Below, piece by piece: positions 1 to 9,331 of a stretch of 64,000 bases of DNA. The translations under genes were made by a program, and so were the position numbers. Source of the stretch: Diaporthe sp. PMI_573 (lineage: Eukaryota; Ascomycota; Sordariomycetes; Diaporthales; Diaporthaceae); the NCBI GenBank assembly GCA_021399435.1, contig JAJTUP010000052.1, positions 186,001 through 250,000 on the forward strand, read 5' to 3'. The notes beneath the pieces were generated by a model. The model saw only the letters and a program-made list of their open reading frames with translations, made no database searches and was not told the origin of the DNA. Within the stretch, counting starts at the first letter, position 1, and each line of letters starts with the position of its first letter.

Positions 1-2265
1 ACTGCAAAACTCCCTGTATATCTCTGGGGAGAAGCAATAAAATACGCAGTATACTTATATAATATAACACCACACCGAGGGTTAGACTATAAAAGCCCAT
101 ACGAGGTGATAAATAAAAAGAAGCCCTATACAAATAACATAAAGATATGGGGTTCACTAGTCTATTTCCAAGATAATAAGGAAAAGACAAAGCTTGAACC
201 AAGAAACAAAAAGGGTATTCTTTTAAACACTATACCAGAATCACAAATATACAGGGTCTGGGACATAGATAACAAAAAGCCGTTACTTGTAAGAGATATT
301 CGAATAATCGAGGGTGAATATATTCAGCCCTCAGATGATAACCTTAAGCTCTCTCAAGAAAACGACTTATATATACAACCTCAAATAGACCCTATACCAG
401 AACAAGTACCAGAGGAGCAAAACCAAGTACAAAACCATAGACAAGAGTCTCCTCCTATACTTGATGAGATTGTAGTCCAAGGAAATCCTGAAGACTATAT
501 ATATAGTGTACAAGATACACTATTAAATATAATAGCCTCTATACTAGGAAACAAAAATAACTCACCAACTATAAAATACTGCTTAACAGCAGCAAATAAC
601 GGTGAACCAACTAGTATAAGAGATATACTAAACAGCCCTAATAGGGATAACTGGATACGAGCTATGCTCGATGAGGATAATAGTTTCTACGAGCAAGGAA
701 GCTATATTATAGTCGACTTACCTCCCAACTGTACGGCTTTAGGGGGGAAGTGGGTCTTTAAAGAAAAATTCATTAATAACCCTGATATAATAAAGCCTAG
801 TTGGATAGTAAACAACGAAAACAATATAAGATATAAAGCCCGCTGGGTTATTCAGGGATATAACCAAAGGCTTGGAATAGACTATTTGGAAACGTTTTCC
901 ACGGTCTGCCGGCCAGAAACATATACTATACTGCTTATTATAGCAGTTAATAAAGGATGGCTTATATATAGCTACGACGTTAAAAACGCCTTCCTACACT
1001 CAGAAATAGACTACGAGATATATATGAAATTACCCTCGTATCTATATAGGGACCCAAAATATAAAAACAAGGTAGCCAAGCTTAAAAAGGCTATATACGG
1101 TCTCAAGCAAGCACCTCTCCTATGGTATAAATACCTCTCTGGTGTCCTAAAAAATGCTGGGTTTATAGTATGCCCCTACGATGAGGGAGTGTTTATACAC
1201 CCAGAATTTCAAATAACGTTTATATGCCACGTGGACGACATAATAGTCCTAGGGCCAGATAAGTCTAAAATCGACTTTATAATAAATAAGCTGAGCAAAC
1301 AAATAAACCTTGACTTTCAAGGCGAGTTAACTAGTTTTCTTGGAAACGATATTCAAATCGACCGAGAAACTAAAACAATAACTATAAGTCAGCACAGATA
1401 TATAGATAAGATACTTAATAAGTTTAATATACCTGAAAAGGTACAAAAGCATGAGATTGTCCCTCAGCTTACACCATATACCCCTAATAGAAAACTTGAA
1501 AAGAACAAAGGGGAAGCAGATAAAGGTACTATAGAGCGGTACCAACAACAAATAGGCAGCCTATTATATACTAGCCTCAAGACCAGAATAGATCTCACTT
1601 ATACAATAAACGAATTAGCTCGTTATATGGCTAATCCAAGCCAACAGCATACCGACGAGTTAAATAAGGTCTGGGGATACCTATATAAGTTCCCCTATAT
1701 ATCCAAACAATACGACTGTTCTGGAGATAATATCCAAATAATAGGATACACAGACTCTAACTGGGGTAACGATATAAACAATGGAAGAAGCACCTCAGGA
1801 TATATATTCAGCCTACACAATAAAGACAATAACAATAATAAGATAAATCCAGTTAGCTGGAATTCACAACTGCAAAAAACAACAGCCCTTTCCTCTTGCG
1901 AGGCAGAATATATGGGTCTGAAAGAAGCAGTTAAAGAAGCTGAATACCTTTATAACTTAACAGAGTACTTTAATAACACTCTGAAGATAGGCTATAGTCT
2001 TAATCGGCCACAACTTTATATAGACAACAAAGCCGCAAAAGACTTAGCCCATAATACACTATATCATAAACGAACAAAACATATTAATATAATATACCAC
2101 TATAGTCGAGACTCGATTCAGGAAGGACGAGTTAAACTAGACTATATAGACACTAAGTCTAATATAGCAGACTGGCTTACAAAACCCATAGACCGTCACA
2201 TATACAGAGAGTCCAAAAATAAGTGTGGTCTAATAGAAAACACTATAAAAGAAGCCAGAGAATAG
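1..2265 (+). CDS. Copia Pol polyprotein, C-terminal part (integrase end, RT, RNase H)
   Basis: The frame is open from base 1, so the annotated part is 5'-truncated by the window; it ends at TAG 2263-2265. In order it shows the integrase C-terminus (LPVYLWGEAIKYA, then KSPYEV), an acidic linker, the Copia reverse transcriptase (YDVKNAFLHSEID near codon 325; catalytic VDD in CHVDDIIVLG near codon 410, where YVDD is usual), and a Ty1/Copia RNase H (TDSNWG, SSCEAEYMGL, ending near LTKPIDRH). These are family hallmarks for cDNA synthesis and integration in cytoplasmic particles and the nucleus. There are no internal stops or frameshifts, so the visible part could be functional. Codon use is extremely A/T-biased, which differs from every other long frame in the window. 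Confidence 0.93.
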   Translation, partial: TAKLPVYLWGEAIKYAVYLYNITPHRGLDYKSPYEVINKKKPYTNNIKIWGSLVYFQDNKEKTKLEPRNKKGILLNTIPESQIYRVWDIDNKKPLLVRDIRIIEGEYIQPSDDNLKLSQENDLYIQPQIDPIPEQVPEEQNQVQNHRQESPPILDEIVVQGNPEDYIYSVQDTLLNIIASILGNKNNSPTIKYCLTAANNGEPTSIRDILNSPNRDNWIRAMLDEDNSFYEQGSYIIVDLPPNCTALGGKWVFKEKFINNPDIIKPSWIVNNENNIRYKARWVIQGYNQRLGIDYLETFSTVCRPETYTILLIIAVNKGWLIYSYDVKNAFLHSEIDYEIYMKLPSYLYRDPKYKNKVAKLKKAIYGLKQAPLLWYKYLSGVLKNAGFIVCPYDEGVFIHPEFQITFICHVDDIIVLGPDKSKIDFIINKLSKQINLDFQGELTSFLGNDIQIDRETKTITISQHRYIDKILNKFNIPEKVQKHEIVPQLTPYTPNRKLEKNKGEADKGTIERYQQQIGSLLYTSLKTRIDLTYTINELARYMANPSQQHTDELNKVWGYLYKFPYISKQYDCSGDNIQIIGYTDSNWGNDINNGRSTSGYIFSLHNKDNNNNKINPVSWNSQLQKTTALSSCEAEYMGLKEAVKEAEYLYNLTEYFNNTLKIGYSLNRPQLYIDNKAAKDLAHNTLYHKRTKHINIIYHYSRDSIQEGRVKLDYIDTKSNIADWLTKPIDRHIYRESKNKCGLIENTIKEARE

Positions 2266-2977
2266 AGAGATTTTCCGCCTATAAACAAATAAGCGCGCGC
2301 AAGATAACCACAACTTAAAGGCGTTTACTCTCCAATAACTAGGGTCAAGATTTTTTCCTCCTCATAAAACAATATACATTAAATTCTATGGACTCACTTG
2401 TATATACAGCCAAGTTGGCTTATAAACATAGGAGGTTTTCCCCTAGAGAAATAAACGATAATAGGTTTTACCCTCATAAAAGGCACGGTATATACTAGGC
2501 ATATACGGCTTATATAGCCACTGGCCATATACGGCTTATACAGTCAACAGGCACATATACTATACACACACAGAAGCAGGCATATAGTCAACGGAATTCA
2601 CTAAAACGTAGATTTCGTAGACACTATAGTATAAATAAACAAGCGCCTGACTTCAAATGTGATAAATGCCCATGACACGCCGTAGATTATAACAAATATG
2701 ACATGCCCATACAAATGCCCATACAAATAGAAACTCGAAACAATACCCCATGTGAATACACTATACAAAGCCAAAGGGTTCGAGTTCAAATCAGCCGTGG
2801 ACCAAATTTTTGGGTTTTTGCCTATATACCGGAAAGTCTTTTTCCTACAGGGTTTTTTGACTTCCAGCCATACTTTCCTTCCTATAACCCATACTATAAC
2901 TAGTGTCTTTTACCCTATTTAATAGGTTTTTACACTAGAATATCCCTTATATCTAATCTATCTTTAAGGACTAGATT

Positions 2978-2986
2978 AAGGGGGGA
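2978..2986 (+). other. Polypurine tract of Copia-1
   Basis: The purine run AAGGGGGGA sits directly 5' of the LTR start TGTTGG at 2987. This is the position where plus-strand priming occurs in LTR retrotransposons. Confidence 0.7.
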
Positions 2987-3129
2987 TGTTGGAATATTCT
3001 AGACCAAGTGTATTATTAATAGGGAATATCTTTATTCCTGTAAAGACGAATATATATAGGGGGCCTCTGGCCCACTTACACGAAGCTAGAATAGTCTGAA
3101 TACTAAGCATCTTCACATACACTTCAACA
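2987..3129 (+). repeat. 3' LTR of Copia-1
   Basis: The LTR is 143 bp, starts TGTTGGAATATTCTAG and ends CTTCAACA, giving TGTTG/CAACA terminal inverted repeats. The boundary is fixed by comparison with the solo copy at 46508-46649, which differs by a single-base gap and a few substitutions. The next five bases, CGTTC, would be the target-site duplication; the partner lies outside the window. Confidence 0.93.
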
Positions 3130-3825
3130 CGTTCTGACCGTAATTTAACGATTCAGACCGGCTGAACATGCAAACACACTAATCAACATTTGTGGCGCTA
3201 AATAGACTTAACACCAAGCTCTCCGCGGAATTTGCCATGCGCCACGTTGTTTGTGTGATTTATGAAAATAACTCGCTAATGCGGGGAACGCCAATAGTCT
3301 ATCAACCGCAGCGCCACTAGCATGTGAAGGTCAATGCAAAGGTGACACCAACTGCGTCGGAACACATGTCTATCCAACAGGAGCGTCCGAAGTCTGATTC
3401 GCTTTCGAAGTTGAGTCATGTCCAGACTATGTGGCTTAAACCCAGTGGTAATACTGCCCTCTGGGAGTGATGTATTTGCAGGTAGAAAATGACGTCTCAA
3501 TTTGCTCAGCCGACAAGAAGTAGTTTGGCAAGGAGCACTGCCTATTTAGGAAAAGACTAAGTCCTCCACAATCTTGTCACCGCTCTCCTGTAACGTCAGG
3601 TTGATCTCAAATAGGGGAACATTGGAAAGGGAGAAAGGGGCTAAAGAACTATGGGGTGGCGGGGAGTCCCGTCAAATATAAGTTCATTCCAAATCTTCAT
3701 ATATCTTCAAATGGGCAGTCCGGATACCATTTCCTTTTCCCAATGGGCGACAGCTCTATTAGAAGTTCCTCATTCATGGTTTTTCACGTCATATAAGGGA
3801 CTTCGTTTCTCCTTATCTCTTCACG
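3130..3825. other. Intergenic, nothing recognised
   Basis: There is no convincing frame, repeat or RNA. It holds the 5' flank of the membrane-protein gene at 3826. Confidence 0.5.
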
Positions 3826-5179
3826 ATGTCCGGGTTCCTTATTCCGCCGTGGTATCAGGCGGTTGCACCAGACTTAAACGACCTGCTTATTGCTACCATT
3901 ATTTGGGGATTCTCAATTGGCTGTGGCCTTTTCTCTGCTTTCAAAGCAATTCGGCAGAGCAAATCGTCATGGGAAAGATCCCATCGAATCCGTCCCTATG
4001 TTGTGATGATCTGGGCGGAATGGCTCTCGTCAATGACAATGGGAGTCCTTGCCTGGGTATTTCTTCGTGGATTCCTAAAACCAAGGTATGCGAACAGCAG
4101 CGTCTCTTGAAGCTAGACAGGCAGTTGAACTTGCAATACAGTTTTCAGCTCTTCTTCATACTCGGTAAGGTGCACATCTTTGGGTGTATTGGCGTTGCCC
4201 TGCTAATGCAGATTTTAAGTTTGCACCTGGGTAGTTCAGGCAAGTTTCATCTGTCTCGCCGAGCGAGGAGTTCGTTGGCTTATAAAGCTATAGATTCAAG
4301 TGCTGATGCAAATTATCATCAACCGAATTTCGCTTTTGATGATGCACAGATCTCGGGCAGAAAGATTGAAATGGACGGTAGCTGCTATCCTGGGACTAAT
4401 CAACATCAGCGTGTTTTGCATTTGGATCCCAGCACACCTGCAAATATCGCAAGAGTTTATCAAGATAAACGACATCTGGGACAGGATCGAGAAGGTTATC
4501 TTTCTCTTCATTGACGCTGGCCTTAATTTCTACTTCATCTACCTGATCCGGGCCAAGTTGATTGCCAATGGCCTTTCAAAGTACATGCCGCTTTTCAGGT
4601 TCAACCTCCTCATAGTCGGAGTCTCAATGGCTCTAGATGTAAGTCAACCTCCGAGCAACTCAACTTTAACACAAAGTGGCTGAATGAGATGAAATAGATC
4701 ACACTCATTGGGGTCATGTCGCTACCTAATGGCTTTGTGTACGTCTGAGCTCCACATGCTTTGAGAACATCACCCTGACTCAGCATAGCTACGTCCAATT
4801 TCACCCACTTGTCTACCTTCTCAAGCTTCATATCGAGATGAATATCGCCGATCTTATTGTCAAAGTCGTTAAAGAGACCAATCACAATCACGAGTATTCT
4901 GGAGCTGGCACCGAACTACATACGAAACACAACACAGTCCGGGAGAGCGGGATCAACACAACAGCCCCTTTCCATGCCAGATCGGCCGTTTCAGCTACCT
5001 ATGTTCATGCGCAACCGTCAGCTGAGCCAGTCGAGGAGTCGCTCAAAGGGATCAAGAAGACAATCTCGACTACAGTACTCTCGAGACCATGTGATGACGA
5101 CGAATTTGGGAGTGAGTCGTCTTCCACGCGTCAGCTGAGAAATGAGATGCAGGTGAGAGCCTATGCGGCCGGGTCTTAG
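3826..5179 (+). CDS. Conserved fungal multipass membrane protein, five exons
   Basis: Splicing 3826-4085, 4142-4164, 4301-4638, 4698-4738 and 4789-5179 gives a continuous frame of 350 codons plus TAG stop. All four introns are GT-AG (donors GTATG, GTAAG, GTAAGT, GTACGT). The product has an N-terminus MSGFLIPPWYQAVAP followed by several hydrophobic helices (around residues 20-40, 60-85, 95-105, 120-140 and 155-175), conserved-looking blocks LMQIIINRISLL, DAGLNFYFIYLIRAKL and MSLPNGFVYVQFHP, and a polar Ser/Thr/Glu-rich tail of about 110 residues. It resembles the uncharacterised seven-helix integral membrane proteins common in Aspergillus; no reaction can be assigned. The junction of exons 2 and 3 is the least certain, because the 135-nt intron is longer than the others and some membrane sequence may be missed. 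Confidence 0.75.
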
Positions 5180-7143
5180 TAGTAGAGGGGTGTGCACTTG
5201 TCGCGGTGAAGGTGAAGGGAAGAGATTTTCTTCTGACTATTGTCTGCCACACACTACGAAGCGCGTTGCAAGCCTTGACACCCAAGGTGCAAATTCAGAC
5301 CCCGTTATTTATAGTAAACACGCCGGACAGCCGTTGGAAAGTGTCAACCTAGCACCTCTAGCCGAACAGTACCCAGGGCACACCAATCATGCCAGTCCCT
5401 GTACCTATCAGACCGACCTCGACCTCCCGACGCAGTAGACCACCAAGGTCCCTGGCAGGCTAGTTTCCATATTATATATATAGTAGCAGGGCCTCCCACC
5501 AACTGGACAATCCTCACGGTGTCATGAATATACGGAACTGCACCCACCTGTGAAAGCCGCTGACTTTTCGGTATGATTTGCCCTGCTTTATTTAGAGGAT
5601 GTCCTCTGGCAGTGTTGTCAGCATCTTGCAGAAAAAGTAACCTCGTGACGCCTCCACCACACCGCCAATGGTCTGATGTCCATGTTTCGTTTTGCATCTA
5701 GAAAATTCAGAATAAGTTTCTGGTGGGCCTGATAAGTAGTGTAAATGAAAGCATCCGGTTCGCCGGGAGTGGCGATGTCACAAATATCGTCAGTTTGGAG
5801 GTAGAGGAATACTGATGGGAAGGCGGAAGAGCCTTTCCTAATAAAAGGTTGTTTAAACGCATACAAAGAAACGTAATAAGGCACCAGAAATCGATCATGC
5901 AGGAAGCACCAATGACAAAATTCGGCTGTCTTGCTGCGACCACAAGCTGAATTACGGGTGACCTGAGGGCAGTGCTTCGACTGGGTGAGTATGGGTTTTC
6001 ATGTGTGGCGCTTGGGCCTTTTCGAGGCAGTTAGCATCAAGCCGCATTTAAGGCAAATTAGAAAGTTCGAGAAAGGATTGCCTAGTCTCACTCACTGGAG
6101 GACGATGTTGCTGGCCACTGAGGGGGTGTCGACTGGCTCAAAATGGTTGACGAGCGTCTAACACTGGACTACGGCCGTTGCCCTGCGGCTCCGGCATCAT
6201 GACCGTCATCGCCAGTAACACTCAATGTAGCAATCGCGACAGTCTCGTCTAGGCCCGGCAAGATCGTGCAGCAGCGCGCGTGGTTAATCGTGTTGGTCGG
6301 GTCTCTTCGATGGATTCGCGCTCTGCCTGGATTCTCGAGTCCAAAATCACCTCAAATCTTTACCACTACTTTGCGACAAAACGAACGACCTTGCGGGTCT
6401 CAGCAGGCCCTCCTGTTGACCGCCCATAGAATTGTCCCTCCTTCACACATTAGCACCTTCTTTGTCATGAACGGCGGAAGACCCAAGTCTCGGATCCGCC
6501 GCTCTCGTGTGAATCTCTCCACCTCGCCCTCTAGTGCCTGAGGGGCTGCGCCGTGTCATCAGTTCCGGGTTGTCAGGGCTGCTCAGATGGGTCACCCTGG
6601 TGCCGCGCCTGTTGGTTCATAACAATAGGGGTACGCTAATCAGGCCGCCAGGGCCCTCGTCTCAAATCAGGTTAACACAAGCCCTAGGCTGCTGATTGAC
6701 TATAAATAAAGCTAATTGGTCCTCCTGATAGTTAGAAAGAAGCCTGAGGGTTAGAGGCAGCACGATGGCTTTGCACGCCAGAGACGTCGTCGAAGTGTTG
6801 TCCAGGGTATGTGCCAGGTCCTGGAAGCCTCTCGCTTTCCCATACCGTCTGCGATGGCAATATGCGCACCGTGCATGTCGTCTTCAGAGTAGGTCTTCAT
6901 GATGATTAGATTGATAACTGGAAGAAGTTTAGTGATCAGAAAAAATTCTCTCGTAAAGATATTAGGGAGTATATAGGATGGGTACAGACGCCTGCATTCG
7001 CGTACGCGGGTGTGGGGCGGGCCGAATCAGAGGGTGGGCCGAATGCGGTGAGGGGACGTTAGAGACTCCAAAGCTTCGACCTGAGACGCTTCTCTGCGCG
7101 TTGGCCTCGTTGAATTCGAATCCCACCAAATCAGCAAGCAACA
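5180..7143. other. Long stretch without a supported gene
   Basis: Six-frame reading gives only short unconvincing frames. The least random is a minus-strand frame at 5618-5884 (88 codons, ending AVWWRRH...FSARC), which could be the tail of a decayed gene. No repeat or RNA is recognised. The sequence is not obviously AT-rich. Confidence 0.4.
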
Positions 7144-8355
7144 ATGACAACCTTCAAATACACCTCTCTAATACCTCGGCAGTGTAAGCTTTGTGAGAGC
7201 CGCAGTGGTCTGCTCCGCTGTAGCGGCTGCCATGTGGCTTACTACTGCGGCCGCGACCGTGAGTAACTTCTACTCTACCTTCATATCTGTTTCCATTGCC
7301 TTATACGCTTAGCAGATCAAACTATCCACAGGAATATCTACAAGCACGTCTGCGTAACTACCAAGAAAGCCTACACGGAATTTATTAAGGAGGAGACCTT
7401 GCTTTGGAACAGCCTAGTCGACAGGTTTATACTATTGCCGCGTGTCTTTGAGGAATACGCTGGCTGCTTTTAGGATATATTAGGCACCCGTGACTATATG
7501 CGTGTATGCTTTAACTTTGTCAACAGCATGTTAAGTAACTTCCCTCTCCATTAAGTTACTGTGTAGACTGCCTTTGACTACCTTATAGATATATTGCGAC
7601 TAAACCGTAGAGACAGTATGGGCCTGCGAAATATAGTTTCCTTTCTGATGCTTTGCCTTAGATGCAACTAGGATGCCTATGATTTTGTTAAGTGGTAGGC
7701 TGCGTATAATCTTGGTTGTTACGATTGGGTCGATATAGAGCTGCCTTATTTAGACACAAAGGACGTAGATGTTCTTGAGGAGCCTACGTGGTAGACGGGC
7801 GGGTTTCTAAACTTAAGTCATACAGCTATTGTGATGTTAATTAAGTTACGCGTTTTGTTAAATCTGTGTGATTTGTAGAATATGGCGCGGGCTTTACAGG
7901 CATTTACTCTATTATGTGAGATTGTTAACTAAGTATGTGGGAAGTTGTTGGGCAACAGTCTTCTAGTAGGGCGTTAGAATCTTGCCGCTACTGATATGGC
8001 GACCCTTGCTGTAATGATTGAGAGAGTAAGGAAGTAAGTCTGGGCGTTATACTTTGCTGTGGAGGAGGCAAATATGTACTTTTGGGTTTGTTTGGTTAGG
8101 ATGCAAGACGATGACGAAGACTTACAGAGGCCGGAGTGCTACTCTCGTGGGTTACCGGAGGAGGCGGACTTAATAGCGCTGTGTAACTATGTGGTGTGGG
8201 AAGAAATACCTGGGGCGCTTGATGAAATTGAGGCGGTCTGGCTTCTATATATAGATGTAGTGGCAGCCGCGTCTGAAGACGCTTCCTTTGACGAAGAAGA
8301 CGATTTCTTTGACGACGAAGGAGAAGGAGTGGCCGATGATTTCTTGTACGATTGA
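7144..8355 (+). pseudogene. MYND zinc-finger protein gene broken by ten in-frame TAG/TAA codons
   Basis: Exon 1 (7144-7258) starts MTTFKYTSLIP and, after a 57-bp intron (7259-7315, donor GTGAGT), exon 2 completes a MYND finger: QCKLC, RCSGCHVAYYC and DHQTIHRNIYKHVC give the C-x2-C, C-x2-C, Y-C, H-x3-H/C ligand set. The same frame then runs to 8355 without any frameshift but carries stops at 7471, 7552, 7564, 7669, 7696, 7792, 7876, 7930, 7975 and 8035. All are TAG or TAA, each one transition from CAG, CAA or TGG. Between them the reading is sensible protein (TRDYMRVCF, DYLIDILRLNRRDSMG, WVDIELPYLD), of the kind seen in fungal MYND proteins. The C-terminus is highly acidic. MYND fingers bind proteins; the role of this gene is unknown. 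The pattern is what RIP produces, and the gene is surely inactive unless stops are read through. Confidence 0.9.
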
Positions 8356-9331
8356 AGCGGAGTCTCTTTGTCTAACCAGCTGCTGCTATCTTACTGTATA
8401 GAGCCAGCTTAATTAGCCGAAAACCACTGCATACATCACGCGGCATCATACCTTAATTCCAACTACCGTTCAGTAGCACACTCGAAAGACTCGGCTATAA
8501 GCTGTTGAGTCTCTTTACTGTCTATCTCGACTATTATAGCCTGACATGCCTAGTATTATAATTACAAATTTCTTCGCAGAGGGCGACGTAAATAGTCGAA
8601 TTTAATAGCCTTTCAGATGCTGGTAAATTGATTACATACACCAGATGAAGGACCCACAGCCGTGAGACCGACCAAGATGAGAAAAATCGCCGAGCGGGTT
8701 GGTTATTACATCATTTCTCAGGAAGTATTGTGCCTATGCCTTTACCTGGGCACTTATTCAACAACTCTATGCTGGTTTATCTAAAAGGGAGAAAACAGGG
8801 ATCCACTAATAGATGCTAATGTACTGTGCATATTTGTGGCTTGTAAAAGCCTCAAACTTTCACTCCATTCCAAAGCGGTGGACTCTGTGAACTCAACGTC
8901 ATCGATGCAAGATATTGACTGTTCTGGTACTGTAATGGTAATCTATAAAGTTCGCTTTCACCATCAGGGTTTATATCGCATTTGCCCTCGTTGCTGCCCT
9001 GGCTCATGTTGTCGTCAGGCGGTCGCATCACCCATTCTGGGATTCCCTGAAGACTCTTCGTCTATCATCAGCGTGATGCCGACCGCATCGGTGATTCTGA
9101 CAGCAGTAGCTGGACGAGACACAGCCGCGTGTACGGCGGAGGTGGTGTGTCTTGCCGGCCACCGTGCCCTCGCCGATCAGCTTGAATACTGATTCAAAAG
9201 GTCCATCTCCATCATTCCTCGCTATAATCCCGTGTGATTTGATTGGTCCTGGATTATTCACGTCAATCTTTATCATCTTGACTCCCTGCTTACACACAGT
9301 ACAAGCCAGAGGTGGCGTACAAGGTTAGTGC
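8356..9331. other. No supported gene; decayed flank of Copia-2
   Basis: A minus-strand frame at 9028-9297 (VCKQGVKMIKIDVNNPGP...) reads like protein for about 50 codons and then loses sense. It is not the expected reverse transcriptase of the neighbouring element. No 3' LTR of Copia-2 was found here. Confidence 0.4.

Larger units (their letters stand above)
1..3129 (+). mobile_element. Copia-type LTR retrotransposon, 3' part (Copia-1)
   Basis: The window opens inside the element. It shows the end of integrase, reverse transcriptase, RNase H, a non-coding AT-rich tail (2266-2974), a polypurine tract and the 3' LTR. The 5' LTR and gag lie outside. The frame is fully open and strongly AT/TA-rich, unlike the second Copia at 9.3-13.3 kb. 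The short direct repeat CATATACGGCTTATA occurs twice near 2502-2540. A solo LTR of this family lies at 46508. Confidence 0.93.

Noticed and set aside
2770..2800. GGGTTCGAGTTCAAATC as a tRNA T-arm (B box)
   Set aside because: No acceptor stem, A box or cloverleaf could be built around it.
2703..2903. A 66-codon frame in the Copia-1 tail
   Set aside because: It lies in the non-coding stretch between RNase H and the LTR and has no protein-like pattern.
7144..8355. Reassignment of TAG/TAA to glutamine (alternative genetic code)
   Set aside because: Intact genes in the window end with TAG or TAA (Copia-1 pol, ankyrin gene, membrane protein at 3826), and surviving CAG/CAA codons are present. Transition decay explains the pattern more simply.
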